A DNA stretch of 64,000 nt from Carboxylicivirga sp964602515 (GCA_964602515.1 CAZRRJ010000001.1:682001-746000), one strand, 5' to 3'. Shown: positions 35,960 through 45,225, counted from the first letter of the stretch. Numbers and translations: made by a program. The notes: generated by a model not told the origin, from the sequence alone.

Positions 35960-37234
35960 TTAAAGTTCTACCTGTATTGCTCCTTTAGAGCGTATGAACA
36001 ATTTATGGCAATTACCTTCACCAAATACTGATTCTAAAGTAGATATATAAGTATCAAGCAAATCATTAGGTACAAATGCCTGAATTGTACCTGCAAATCC
36101 TCCTCCATGAACACGCCATGCACCTTTACCTTTAAGAACCAAATCACTCAAGGCTAAAGCCAAAGCAACATTCTGTGATTTTGTTTCTCCTCCTACAAAA
36201 ATATTTTGATTATACATATAAGAGCTAAAGCCAGACTCAACAACCATTTCCAGAAATTTATCAAATTTACCTGACTCCAATGCTTCAACCTGTTCAACTA
36301 CACGTGAATTATCTGCCTGGAAGTGAATTGAACGCAACAGAGCTCTATCGCCTACTTTTTCACGGATTGAAGGAATGCCTTTTACAATATCTTCCATTGA
36401 CAAAGGGCGTAATACGTCCTGTCCTAATTCATTTGCAACAGATTTCATTTCACCCGGAAGCGCATTATACTCTTTATCAAGTCCTCCGTGGCTACCTCCA
36501 GTATTGGTAATGACCAATGCATACCCGGTTGTTGCAAAATCAAAATCCAATGCCTTTACCACAGGATTGGCTTTATCGGCAAAATCAATGGTAATAAAAC
36601 CACCAACTGCACAAGCTGTCTGATCCATTAAACCACAAAACTTCTTACAAGCATGCTCTGCCTTCTGGCCAATTTTAGCATTATCAACCGGATCTAACTG
36701 ACCTCCATTGAATAAATTGCTAAATACAGCCCCAATCAACACCTCAAATGACGCTGACGAACTCAGACCCGAGCCTTCCGGCACACAACCATGAATAACT
36801 GCATCAAAACCACCAACCTTAAGTCCCAGTTCTTTAATTTCCTTCGCAATTGATTTAACAAGGTTATCCGGTGTTACCTCAAATATTCTTACTTCTAAAT
36901 CACTTAAGTCTACTTCAAAAGGATCAAATCCTACAGAATTGATACGTACTGTGTTTGTTCCATTAGGCGCCACCACTGCAATGTTATCAAGATTAACTGC
37001 TCCGGCTAAAACACGACCTAACTGATGGTCGGTATGGTTACCTCCAACCTCAGTACGTCCTGGTGAACTTAACAGGCATACATCTTCATGGCCATATATG
37101 CTTTTAAACTCATCCATATATTTGATGTAACGATCTGCTTGTTCTTTAAGAATAGCCTCGTCAGTACCATACAACTCTTTAAATACGGGGTTATTTCCAC
37201 CGTTAATTTTTTCAATTAAACTTGTAATTTGCAT
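35960..37234 (-). CDS. galK: Galactokinase (GHMP kinase)
   Basis: Phosphorylates alpha-D-galactose to galactose 1-phosphate with ATP. 424 residues. The substrate-binding motif is SPGRTEVGGNHTDHQLGRVL (residues 57-76), where classic GalK has GRVNLIGEHTDYN; the variant with Asn before HTDH is the one I associate with Bacteroides. The ATP loop VPEGSGLSSSASFEVLIGAV and the third motif AWRVHGGGFAGTIQAFV are conserved. It is the second gene after galT (19-base gap) under the Nudix-type regulator, completing the Leloir steps except the epimerase, which is not in this window. Confidence 0.95.
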   Translation of the reverse strand: MQITSLIEKINGGNNPVFKELYGTDEAILKEQADRYIKYMDEFKSIYGHEDVCLLSSPGRTEVGGNHTDHQLGRVLAGAVNLDNIAVVAPNGTNTVRINSVGFDPFEVDLSDLEVRIFEVTPDNLVKSIAKEIKELGLKVGGFDAVIHGCVPEGSGLSSSASFEVLIGAVFSNLFNGGQLDPVDNAKIGQKAEHACKKFCGLMDQTACAVGGFITIDFADKANPVVKALDFDFATTGYALVITNTGGSHGGLDKEYNALPGEMKSVANELGQDVLRPLSMEDIVKGIPSIREKVGDRALLRSIHFQADNSRVVEQVEALESGKFDKFLEMVVESGFSSYMYNQNIFVGGETKSQNVALALALSDLVLKGKGAWRVHGGGFAGTIQAFVPNDLLDTYISTLESVFGEGNCHKLFIRSKGAIQVEL

Positions 37235-37253
37235 TTCTAAACTGATTTAAGTG

Positions 37254-38306
37254 TTATTGTTTATTAGTTTTATAATATTCTTTAGGTAATTCACGAAGAC
37301 GTTGAGCCGCCTGTTCTGCAGTTATATCTCTTTGTGCATTAGCCATCATTTCATAGCCAACCATAAATTTCTTAACAGTAGCTGAGCGCAACAACGGAGG
37401 GTAAAAATGCATGTGTAAATGCCATTCAGGATGCTCTTCTTTGTCGGTTGGAGCTTGGTGAATACCTGCTGAATAAGGAAAAGATATTTCAAACAGATTA
37501 TCATACATTACTGTTAATTTTTTGTACACATCAGCCATAGCCAAACGTTCGTCATCACTTAACTGTGTAATATTTGAAACTGCTCGTTTACTTACTATCA
37601 TGGTTTCAAACGGCCATGTAGCCCAAAACGGAACCAAGGCAACAAAATGATCATTCTCTACCAATACACGCTCATTACTTTTCAATTCTTCTGTCAAATA
37701 ATCGCCCAGTAAGGTACGTCCATTTTCTTTATAATAGGCTTTTTGCTTTTCGGCTTCTTTAGCTGGTTCAACAGGTACTGAGTATTGTCCCCATATTTGT
37801 CCGTGGGGATGTGGATTACTACACCCCATTATATCTCCCTTATTTTCAAAAATCTGAACATGATTAATAAAATCTAATGCTCCAATTTTTTCATACTCAT
37901 CACACCATAAATCAACCACTTTCTTAATATCTTCCACTTTCATTTCCGGAATGGTTAAATCATGGCGTGGCGAAAAGCAGATTACTTTACAAAAACCCAC
38001 TTCACTTTCTGCTCTGAACAATCCGTCTTTCTCAAACTTTCCCTTGGGAACATCCGGCACAAGGGCACTAAAGTCATTCTGAAAAACAAAGACATCTTCA
38101 TATTTAGGATTTTTATGTCCTCCTATTCTTACATTTCCGGGACACAAATAACATTTTGGATCATACTCAGGGCGTTCATCCTGTACTATTTTCTCAACTT
38201 TTCCCTGCCATGGCCGCTTTGTACGATGTGGCGATACCAGCACCCATTCTCCTGTTAAAGGATTATACCTTCGGTGCGAATGTTCTGTAAATTCAAATTG
38301 TTCCAT
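37254..38306 (-). CDS. galT: UDP-glucose-hexose-1-phosphate uridylyltransferase
   Basis: Exchanges galactose 1-phosphate with UDP-glucose to give UDP-galactose and glucose 1-phosphate. 350 residues. The active site is MGCSNPHPHGQIWGQYSVP, with His166 as the nucleophile of the HPH motif. Cys52 and Cys55 (KCYLCPGN) with HDL (near 115) are the usual zinc ligands. HQAPTDKEEHPEWHLHMHFY holds the second histidine cluster (iron site in E. coli). Follows the regulator gene by 30 bases and precedes galK. Confidence 0.97.
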   Translation of the reverse strand: MEQFEFTEHSHRRYNPLTGEWVLVSPHRTKRPWQGKVEKIVQDERPEYDPKCYLCPGNVRIGGHKNPKYEDVFVFQNDFSALVPDVPKGKFEKDGLFRAESEVGFCKVICFSPRHDLTIPEMKVEDIKKVVDLWCDEYEKIGALDFINHVQIFENKGDIMGCSNPHPHGQIWGQYSVPVEPAKEAEKQKAYYKENGRTLLGDYLTEELKSNERVLVENDHFVALVPFWATWPFETMIVSKRAVSNITQLSDDERLAMADVYKKLTVMYDNLFEISFPYSAGIHQAPTDKEEHPEWHLHMHFYPPLLRSATVKKFMVGYEMMANAQRDITAEQAAQRLRELPKEYYKTNKQ

Positions 38307-38336
38307 AATTATGGTGTGTACTATATAGTTATCGTA

Positions 38337-39035
38337 TTATATTGAACGTTTAAAGATAGGATCGTTAAACTCCCCTTCTTTCTTTTCTTTAAACTTAAAG
38401 TAATAGGCCCCTTTTCTTGAATCCGACATATCTTTCTCTTCAAGTCTTTCCAAGACCCTTAGCGAAAGGATCTTTTTACGAAAGTTACCCGGATCGAATT
38501 CTTTTTGAAAGATCTGGTTGTATAAATTGCGAAGTCGTGTTAGGGTAAACTTCACAGGAAATAGTTTTCTTCCTATAATCTCGTAACTTGAGCGAAACCG
38601 CAGTTTCTCAAGTGCTTTTTCAACTAGAATATTATGGTCAAATATCAGGTTTGGCAATTCATCAAGAGTAAACCATTTTGCTCCATTCTCTTCTATTAAT
38701 GCATTAATATCATCATCTATTTTTATTAATGCATAATACTCAATGGTTAATACACTCCCTCCAGGATCTCGATTGGGATCAGAAAAAGTATGCACTTGTT
38801 CAAGATATACATCTGTTAATCCTGTCAACTTATTTAATACCCTTCTGGCTGCATCCTCAGCTGATTCCGCTTGTTTAACCCATCCTCCAAGTAAAGACCA
38901 TTCACCTTTTGAAGGCTCAATTGCTCTTTGAAATATCAAAAGCTTAAGCTGCTCCTGCTCATATCCAAATATGACGCAATCAACAGATATAAATCGCTTA
39001 TTTTCCTGATATTGATCGTATATTCTCGTTTCCAT
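38337..39035 (-). CDS. Nudix-domain transcriptional regulator (NrtR-like), likely regulator of galactose use
   Basis: 232 residues. The N-terminal 140 are a Nudix-type domain (FISVDCVIFGYEQEQLKLLI, PSKGEWSLLGGWVKQAESAE) whose catalytic box is degenerate (no REUXEE), so it is a ligand-sensing and not a hydrolysing domain. The C-terminal 80 are a winged-helix DNA-binding domain (FPVKFTLTRLRNLYNQIFQK, LRVLERLEEKDMSDSRKGAY). The family includes NrtR and the Bacteroides arabinose regulator AraR. Being first gene before galT and galK, it probably senses a galactose-pathway metabolite. AGTAAAA/TTTTACT motifs cluster directly before its start and fit autoregulation. Confidence 0.9.
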   Translation of the reverse strand: METRIYDQYQENKRFISVDCVIFGYEQEQLKLLIFQRAIEPSKGEWSLLGGWVKQAESAEDAARRVLNKLTGLTDVYLEQVHTFSDPNRDPGGSVLTIEYYALIKIDDDINALIEENGAKWFTLDELPNLIFDHNILVEKALEKLRFRSSYEIIGRKLFPVKFTLTRLRNLYNQIFQKEFDPGNFRKKILSLRVLERLEEKDMSDSRKGAYYFKFKEKKEGEFNDPIFKRSI

Positions 39036-39036
39036 A

Positions 39037-39102
39037 GTAAAAGCAAATGTAAAAGTATATTTTACTTTTATAACATCTTAAAGGTATTTTTTACTTTTAT
39101 AA
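39037..39102. promoter_or_regulatory. Cluster of candidate operator sites and -7 box of the galactose regulator gene
   Basis: TTTTACTTTTATAA occurs at 39060-39073 and again at 39089-39102, exactly 29 bp apart, and its inverse core GTAAAAG occurs at 39037-39043 and 39049-39055. On the minus strand TACATTTG (plus 39044-39051) matches the TAnnTTTG promoter element and lies only 8 bases ahead of the start codon, i.e. inside the repeated sites. A repressor bound here would cover the promoter. The link to the Nudix-type regulator is inference. Confidence 0.55.
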
Positions 39103-39360
39103 ATTATAATATTCTAATTATATGATATTTAAATTACTTATTTAGATTCTATACACAGAAGTTGTTTTAGAATTTTTCAATGCTTCAACCCGAATTATTC
39201 ACTTAAGCTTTAGTAATGAGCATTGGAAGTTCTATAAAACAAAACGCTCTTTTTGCAATAAGATAAGTATATCAAAAATGCAGTAAGGTAATTTTTCACT
39301 TAAAAAGCCAGAGGGTAAGAAAAAAAAGTTAATGATTCAGATTGACATTAACAATTTCAT

Positions 39361-39405
39361 ATAAAGAGGATTCATTCAGATTAAATCTGAATGAATCCTC
39401 TTTAT
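39361..39405 (-). terminator. Perfect 21-bp hairpin terminator after the ROK kinase gene
   Basis: Positions 39361-39381 and 39385-39405 are exact inverse copies with a three-base loop (ATAAAGAGGATTCATTCAGAT and its inverse). On the minus strand it begins 16 bases after the kinase stop and separates the transporter-kinase unit from the regulator-galT-galK unit. Confidence 0.9.
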
Positions 39406-39420
39406 TAAATCGTTAAATAA

Positions 39421-40398
39421 TTATTTATCTAATTCTTTCCAGGCTAAAGCACTCGCACCAACAATAGCAGCATCTCCTGCCGATAAATCCGAAGGTAAAA
39501 GCTTTATCTTATTCTTAAAAATTGGAAGCAGATGTTCTTCAATACTCGCCTTTGTAGGTTTAAGAATTAAATCTCCGGCAGCCAAAGGTCCACCAAACAA
39601 GAAGATAGCTTCGGGACTTAAATGATGAATAGTATCTGCAATACCTTGCCCAAGGTAATAACCTGTGGTTTCAAATACTTCTAATGCAACTTTATCACCT
39701 TCCATGGCAGCATCATATATCATTTTTGATGTCAGATCATTATATGTATGATTTGCCAGAGGGCTATCAGTTGCATTATACTTAGCCAATAATTCAAAAG
39801 CTGTACGTTTCATACCCGGAGCAGAACAGTACGCTTCAAGATGCCCTTTAGCTCCACAACCGCAATGACGCCCACCAGGCACAAGCGTTGTATGTCCACA
39901 CTCTCCTGCAAATCCGTCATGACCATAAACTAAATCACCATTTACAACAATGCCACTTCCAACACCAGTACCAAGTGTATACATCACAAAATTATTCATA
40001 CCTTTTGCACCACCGTATATCATTTCACCAATGGCAGCCGCATTTGCATCATTCGTTAAAGCAATAGCTTTTATCACCGGGAAATGGCCTCTTAATAAGC
40101 GAACAACCGGTACCACCCCTTTAAAAGATAAATTCGGTGCAAATTCAATCGTTCCACTGTAGTAATTGCCATTAGGAGCCCCCACTCCAATACCAACAAT
40201 ATCAATCTCTTCATTTATTAATTTAGCATTCGTAATCAGCTTATTGATTGCTTTTGCTAAATCATCAATATATACATTAATATCCCCGTGAGCAGGTGTT
40301 GAAATATTATCCTTTGTCAGAACATGTCCCAACGCATCCACTACTCCAATGGCGGTATTTGTTCCGCCTATATCCACACCAACAGATACTTTCTTCAT
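39421..40398 (-). CDS. ROK-family sugar kinase (glucokinase-like)
   Basis: Phosphorylates a hexose, most likely glucose, at the 6-position using ATP. 325 residues. Starts KKVSVGVDIGGTNTAIGVVD (phosphate loop DxGGTxxxxG), then ALTNDANAAAIGEMIYGGAK with the catalytic Asp, TLGTGVGSGIVVNGDLVYGH, GECGHTTLVPGGRHCGCGAK, GHLEAYCSAPG, where His and the CxCGxxGxxE cysteines bind zinc, as in glucokinases of the ROK family. There is no N-terminal DNA-binding domain, so it is a kinase and not a NagC-type regulator. 92 bases after the sugar transporter gene, ending with a perfect terminator. Confidence 0.93.
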   Translation of the reverse strand: MKKVSVGVDIGGTNTAIGVVDALGHVLTKDNISTPAHGDINVYIDDLAKAINKLITNAKLINEEIDIVGIGVGAPNGNYYSGTIEFAPNLSFKGVVPVVRLLRGHFPVIKAIALTNDANAAAIGEMIYGGAKGMNNFVMYTLGTGVGSGIVVNGDLVYGHDGFAGECGHTTLVPGGRHCGCGAKGHLEAYCSAPGMKRTAFELLAKYNATDSPLANHTYNDLTSKMIYDAAMEGDKVALEVFETTGYYLGQGIADTIHHLSPEAIFLFGGPLAAGDLILKPTKASIEEHLLPIFKNKIKLLPSDLSAGDAAIVGASALAWKELDK

Positions 40399-40490
40399 TT
40401 GATTTGTTTTTAATTAAATTCGCTTTTAAACAAACATGACTCTCTAATTTATTAGAAAGCCATGACTGTATTATATTATGATAAGACCAA

Positions 40491-41744
40491 CTACCCTTTT
40501 TGGTGAACTTTAGAACCAACTAAAGCATAATACAAAATATAAAGTTCTCCCGCAATAACCAAAGTCCATGTCCAAGCCCAGTTTCCACCTAAAGCATCAG
40601 CCATCATTCCCTGTAAAAGTGGTAAGATAGCACCACCAATAACACCAATCATCAATACTCCTGATGCTTTAGACGTATATTTTCCAAGTTCAGCTACTGC
40701 TAATGAGAAAATACCTCCCCACATAATAGAATGCAATAAACCAATACCAACTAAAAACCAGGGATTACCAGTAACCATTGATATAAGAACCAAGACTGTT
40801 GCACCTATAGAAGTAACAACTAACTGGGTTTTAGCCGAAATTTTACTTAAAGTACTTCCTACTAAACGACCAACAAGCATACCACCCCAATATAACATTG
40901 CCATCTGGGATGCTACTTCAGCAAAACTACCTCCTAACCAGTTAGCGTACATATTTATATTAGCACCAATTGCTACTTCAACTCCTACGTAGAAGAAAAT
41001 ACCAATAACACCTAATTTAAGGTGTGAAAATGACCAAACACTCTTTTCAAGCTTCTCACCTGCTTCATTTGTTGTTCCCTCAATATTAGGCAGTGTTAAT
41101 TTACTTACGATAAATACTACAATACTAATTGTAAGTGCTAAAAGAACAAATGGAAGTAATACCTGATTAATATTTACATCAGCAATAGACACACCTCCAA
41201 AAACTATACCTGCAACAAAATAAGGCGCCAGAGTTGTACCAATTGAGTTTGAAGAACCTCCAATTGTAATACGCTGGATTGCACTTGTTCCTTTAACGTC
41301 ACAAGCTGTAAGGTAAGGATTAATTACTACTTGCATAACAGTTGCTGCTGATCCAACAACAAATGATCCCAATAGAAAAACGAAAAATCCAAGCGGAATA
41401 CCTGCTATTGCTACAGCATTTTCCATTGCACCAATCCATGCTGAACCAGCACTAACCAATAAACCAAATACCATTAATATCATAGCTCTGATTAAGGTTT
41501 TCTTATAACCATATTTGTCAACCCATTTGGTACCGGTACCACCCATTACAGGATAAGCCAAAAACCAAGTAAAGGTTACTAATATTGATAAGGTGTTTTT
41601 AATACCTTTAATACTTTCAGCACCTAAGAAGGCTGACTCTAAAGGTTTTTGAAATTGCTGAAATACTACTGTTAAAAAACCTACAATAAAAAACAGGAAC
41701 ACCATCGTAAGAAATGGCCCTAAATAACTCTTCTGCTGATTCAT
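40491..41744 (-). CDS. MFS sugar transporter (FucP/GluP-like glucose/galactose:H+ symporter)
   Basis: 417 residues with twelve hydrophobic segments. The N-terminal QQKSYLGPFLTMVFLFFIVG and the loop GTKWVDKYGYKKTLIRAMIL (MFS motif A) fit the FHS family of fucose, galactose and glucose symporters; GSFVVGSAATVMQVVINPYL and NPYLTACDVKGTSAIQRITI, an NxP-type signature in TM5, are also family-like. Takes up hexose for the neighbouring kinase and gal enzymes. First gene of the transporter-kinase unit. Sugar specificity (glucose or galactose) is inferred from neighbours. Confidence 0.9.
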   Translation of the reverse strand: MNQQKSYLGPFLTMVFLFFIVGFLTVVFQQFQKPLESAFLGAESIKGIKNTLSILVTFTWFLAYPVMGGTGTKWVDKYGYKKTLIRAMILMVFGLLVSAGSAWIGAMENAVAIAGIPLGFFVFLLGSFVVGSAATVMQVVINPYLTACDVKGTSAIQRITIGGSSNSIGTTLAPYFVAGIVFGGVSIADVNINQVLLPFVLLALTISIVVFIVSKLTLPNIEGTTNEAGEKLEKSVWSFSHLKLGVIGIFFYVGVEVAIGANINMYANWLGGSFAEVASQMAMLYWGGMLVGRLVGSTLSKISAKTQLVVTSIGATVLVLISMVTGNPWFLVGIGLLHSIMWGGIFSLAVAELGKYTSKASGVLMIGVIGGAILPLLQGMMADALGGNWAWTWTLVIAGELYILYYALVGSKVHQKG

Positions 41745-42011
41745 AATTTGATTAATTAATTTTTAGAAACATCGCCTAAGCTCAATTCCTATTCACTTTT
41801 GTTTATGTATAAATATTTAATGTTTACTAATTTTTTCGTATTCTTTATATCATCCTTCAAAAATCAATCTCGTAAAAATACAATGCATTTTATTAAAAAC
41901 GGAAAGAAAGATAGGATTAAAATGTACAACATTGATATTTTGGACTAAAAATAGCACTAATAAAAAATTAATTTAAATTGTAAACTCTGAATAACCTTTC
42001 AGAAAATAAAA

Positions 42012-42043
42012 AAGGCTACCTCATTTAAACTTGAGACAGCCTT
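42012..42043 (-). terminator. Terminator downstream of the FKBP-like lipoprotein operon
   Basis: AAGGCTACCTCA (42012-42023) and TGAGACAGCCTT (42032-42043) pair with two mismatches; on the minus strand the T-run TTTTTTATTTT follows. The arm GGCTGTCTCAA resembles the GGCTGTCCAAA arm of the inverted-repeat elements. Confidence 0.75.
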
Positions 42044-42064
42044 ATATATTACTTTGCACGTGAT

Positions 42065-42637
42065 TTAGTGCTCTAAATAGGTCACTTTTATTTCATACAC
42101 AGTAGAGAAATAACCATTAACACCTCCAATGGTTGATGGTAACACAATTTTACTTTCTCCATTTAACCGCATATGTTGTAATGCTTCATTTATACCTAAA
42201 GCCACCTTGGTAGAGTTAGCTGCATTTGCATCATTTAAAATATATGTGACATACGTTGTGGGTGCAGCTGCGTATTCATTGCTTCCACTATAAGTTTCAC
42301 GGGTAACTCCCAGGGAATCTTCAGTAACAGAGTAGGCCTTAAAACGATAACCAACCCGTTTAAACAACTTAACAGAATCACCATCTCCAATTTTTGTATG
42401 AAATAGCATTAATCCGGATTCAAATCTATTATCAACAGTATCTATAGCTATTGCCGACATAGAATCTAAACGCGTCATTTCATTATCCATCATTTGGTTA
42501 TAATAACGATCAAGCAATGCAAGCTCGGCATCTATCAATTCTTTGGGATTTATGTATTTGTTATTGTCACGACATGCCACAAAACCCACAAACATGATAA
42601 TAAGTAAAATCTGTATAAAAGTATTATAGTTCTTCAT
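42065..42637 (-). CDS. FKBP-like lipoprotein
   Basis: 190 residues with a lipoprotein signal (LLIIMFVGFVAC, Cys22). The C-terminal half has the order of an FKBP-type peptidyl-prolyl isomerase domain: KIGDGDSVKLFKRVGYRFKA, then ALGINEALQHMRLNGESKIV and VLPSTIGGVNGYFSTVYEIK, but conserved aromatic residues of the active pocket are partly missing, so enzymatic activity is doubtful. It follows the FKBP lipoprotein gene (66-base gap) and ends with a terminator; the pair probably assists folding of exported proteins. Confidence 0.8.
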   Translation of the reverse strand: MKNYNTFIQILLIIMFVGFVACRDNNKYINPKELIDAELALLDRYYNQMMDNEMTRLDSMSAIAIDTVDNRFESGLMLFHTKIGDGDSVKLFKRVGYRFKAYSVTEDSLGVTRETYSGSNEYAAAPTTYVTYILNDANAANSTKVALGINEALQHMRLNGESKIVLPSTIGGVNGYFSTVYEIKVTYLEH

Positions 42638-42702
42638 CTGTAATTAAATATAGCCTGTTAGACAGCAAGTACAAAGAAAGCTATTTTTATGTAATCTTCA
42701 AA

Positions 42703-43260
42703 TCAATTTCTTTCCACTTCATCAGCCTTAAGCACTTCCATTACCTCAATATCCATTATTATAATCGATAATTTCGGAATTTTATTACCATCTCCTGCAA
42801 TACCATGCGCCATATATGGAGGTAAAATAAGTTTGGCTCTATCACCTTCTGATAGCATAAGTATAGCCTCTTCAAGCCCTGCTTCAACCTGTCCTTTACC
42901 CACTACAAAGTTCATTAGCCCATTTTTATCTGACGAATAACAAAGGGTACTATCCAACAGGCTTGTTGTGTATTTAAGCGATACAGCATCTCCTGTTTTT
43001 ACAAGTGGCTTACCTGCTGATTGAATAATACTATAGCGTAAACCAGTTTCACTGGTTTTCATGTCTAAAGCCTTATCAGCAATGTATCTATCAATAATTA
43101 CCGACTCTGCTCCAACCATTTTTTTATTCATTTCAAGCAACTGTTGTGGTGTTACCTTTCGCCCTTCCATTTTTTGTTTACCGTTGCAGGCAACTAACAG
43201 CAATAATAGTCCTAGCACCACATACCAACGATTTTCTAATTTCATATTCGTATTATTCAA
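42703..43260 (-). CDS. FKBP-type peptidyl-prolyl isomerase lipoprotein (GldI-like)
   Basis: 185 residues. Lipoprotein signal with LLLLLVACNG (Cys25). The N-terminal 80 residues are a helical part (MKKMVG-like dimerisation segment), then FKBP strands: KTGDAVSLKYTTSLLDSTLC, GLMNFVVGKGQVEAGLEEAI, LMLSEGDRAKLILPPYMAHG and KLSIIIMDIEVMEVL. In Flavobacteria the gliding and T9SS-related lipoprotein GldI occurs next to a DHH phosphoesterase and ndk, as here, so GldI is a fair name, though not proven. Two possible starts, 43260 (overlaps nrnA by 8 bases) or 43245. Confidence 0.87.
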   Translation of the reverse strand: MNNTNMKLENRWYVVLGLLLLLVACNGKQKMEGRKVTPQQLLEMNKKMVGAESVIIDRYIADKALDMKTSETGLRYSIIQSAGKPLVKTGDAVSLKYTTSLLDSTLCYSSDKNGLMNFVVGKGQVEAGLEEAILMLSEGDRAKLILPPYMAHGIAGDGNKIPKLSIIIMDIEVMEVLKADEVERN

Positions 43261-44281
43261 AATTATAAGAACTACAGAATTCCTTAAGTACAGTTTTAAA
43301 TCGTTCGATGGTCTCCTGAAGGCCTAGTTTAGATTCTCCACCAGCAGCATTAAAGTGTCCTCCACCATTAAAATACAATTCACTAAATTTATTAGCCGGA
43401 AATCCTCCTCTTGAACGAAATGATATTTTTATAAGGTTATTTTTTTCGCTAAAAAAAGCTGATAAGTTAACACCTTCTATCCATAACGCCTGGTTAACAA
43501 AACCTTCCGTATCACCTGGCTTATAATTAAAACGCTCTAATTCTTCCTGACTTAAGGAAATAAAAGCTGTATTATACTCAGGTATACGTTCCATCTTCTC
43601 TCCTAATGCATGGCCTAACAAACGCATACGATCAAATGAGTTATTGTGAAATATCATATGGTGAATATACTCCTTATTAATACCCATACTTAATAAATCT
43701 GCCACTATCAAATATGTTTCCGGACGGCTTGAGTTATAATTTAAAGAGCCAGTATCAGTCATTATACCTGCATAAATGCATTCTGCCGCTTCTTTTGTGA
43801 TATAAGGCTTCAATCCTACTTCACCGAGCACATAAAATAATAGTTCACAGGTTGATGAAGCCTCCGGAACGCTAATTTGCAACTCAGCAGTATTGGCTTC
43901 TGGAAAAGGATGATGGTCAATCATTACACGAGGAGTATCATCTTCCATAAACAAATTCTGCATACTATTTATGCGCGATAAAGCATTAAAGTCAACAAAC
44001 ACCACCAGGTCACTTGCTTTTATAAGTCCTGTTGCCTTTTTAATTTGTTTATCGTAAACCAACACATTCTCAACGCCATGCATCCAATTTAAAAAATCCG
44101 GAAATTCGTTTGGTGTAATTACCGAAACATCCTTACCCAAATTCTTTAGCGTATTATAAAGTCCTAAAGCTGAACCTAAAGCATCTCCATCAGGATTATT
44201 ATGCGGAACAATTACAAGTTTTTGACTGTTGCTTATCTTGGATTTTAGTAAATCTATTTGTGATTTGTCTTTAATATTCAT
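43253..44281 (-). CDS. DHH-family phosphoesterase, NrnA-like (oligoribonuclease/pAp phosphatase)
   Basis: 342 residues. Breaks down short oligoribonucleotides and 3'-phosphoadenosine 5'-phosphate. N-terminal DHH domain: VIVPHNNPDGDALGSALGLY (motif I, DxD), VVFVDFNALSRIN (motif II), VMIDHHPFPEANTAELQISV (DHH motif III) and IMTDTGSLNYNSSRPETYLI (motif IV). C-terminal DHHA1 domain: KISFRSRGGFPANKFSELYF, NGGGHFNAAGGESKLG, where GGGHxxAAG is diagnostic. A TAnnTTTG element (TATCTTTG on the minus strand, plus 44304-44311) lies 23 bases upstream. Divergent from ndk. Confidence 0.93.
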   Translation of the reverse strand: MNIKDKSQIDLLKSKISNSQKLVIVPHNNPDGDALGSALGLYNTLKNLGKDVSVITPNEFPDFLNWMHGVENVLVYDKQIKKATGLIKASDLVVFVDFNALSRINSMQNLFMEDDTPRVMIDHHPFPEANTAELQISVPEASSTCELLFYVLGEVGLKPYITKEAAECIYAGIMTDTGSLNYNSSRPETYLIVADLLSMGINKEYIHHMIFHNNSFDRMRLLGHALGEKMERIPEYNTAFISLSQEELERFNYKPGDTEGFVNQALWIEGVNLSAFFSEKNNLIKISFRSRGGFPANKFSELYFNGGGHFNAAGGESKLGLQETIERFKTVLKEFCSSYNFE

Positions 44282-44387
44282 TGCAATTTTTTAGATGGAA
44301 ATACAAAGATATAGATTTTGGAATGATAATATTTTGTATTTTAGGGTTTATAATTTTTTACCTTATACTTAAACAATCAGCTAAAAT

Positions 44388-44819
44388 ATGGCAGGATTAA
44401 AAACACTTACTATGATTAAGCCCGGTGCTGTTAAAAACAGAAATATCGGGGCAATATTAAACATGATTGAGGAAGCCGGATTTCGTATTTCGGCAATTAA
44501 GTCGTTAAAATTATCAAAGGAAGATGCCGAAGAGTTTTATGCAGAACATAAGGAACGACCATTTTTTCCGGAATTGGTTGATTTTATGTCGTCAGGACCA
44601 ATTGTAGCAGCTATATTATTAAAGGATAATGCTGTTAGTGATTTTCGAAAATTAATTGGCAGTACTGACCCGGAAGAGGCAGAAGAAGGTACAATCCGTA
44701 AACTGTTTGCAGCCAGTAAGGCACACAATGCTATACATGGTTCGGATAGCGATGATAGTGCTAACCGTGAAAGTCATTTCTTTTTTAGCAATAAAGAGCT
44801 GCTTGAGAAACACCCATAA
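44388..44819 (+). CDS. ndk: Nucleoside diphosphate kinase
   Basis: Transfers the gamma phosphate between nucleoside triphosphates and diphosphates. 143 residues, normal length. Key features: KTLTMIKPGAVKNRNIGAIL at the N-terminus, KERPFFPELVDFMSSGPIVA, and the phospho-histidine His117 in HNAIHGSDSDDSANRE. Followed by a terminator 40 bases on. Confidence 0.97.
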   Translation: MAGLKTLTMIKPGAVKNRNIGAILNMIEEAGFRISAIKSLKLSKEDAEEFYAEHKERPFFPELVDFMSSGPIVAAILLKDNAVSDFRKLIGSTDPEEAEEGTIRKLFAASKAHNAIHGSDSDDSANRESHFFFSNKELLEKHP

Positions 44820-44861
44820 AGAATATCAGGTAGTTAGATATAAAATTCAAACATAGAAAGC

Positions 44862-44889
44862 TGTGGGAGTTTTTAAGCTCCCATTTTTT
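44862..44889 (+). terminator. Rho-independent terminator after ndk
   Basis: TGGGAG (44864-44869) and CTCCCA (44878-44883) form a short stem followed by TTTTTT. From 44890 to 45225 I see no other feature. Confidence 0.75.
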
Positions 44890-45225
44890 AGCTTCTATCT
44901 TATTAGTGATGCTTTAATTTTTCTTTAAAGTAGTCTGTGTTTTGAAATTCTATTTTATTCTTCATGTTCTATAGATTTTATTGGAATGGAGTATGATTTA
45001 CTCTTAGCTCCTTCTTTATAGCATCCGGTTCTTTGTGAACAAACTCTACATTTTATAAATATAATAAGAGGGTAATTGTTTTTTGTTTTTCGTATGGACA
45101 TATGTTCTGCCGTACAAACAAATATATCAGCATATTTATTGAACTCAAATTTACCTGCCTCCTTTCTGAAGCCTTGTGTAATTACCGGTTTAAATTATAG
45201 ATACTATTCTGTTAGACTTAATATT

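Noticed and set aside
38337..39035. Active Nudix hydrolase
   Set aside because: The Nudix box lacks the REUXEE core and a winged helix follows, so it is a regulator.
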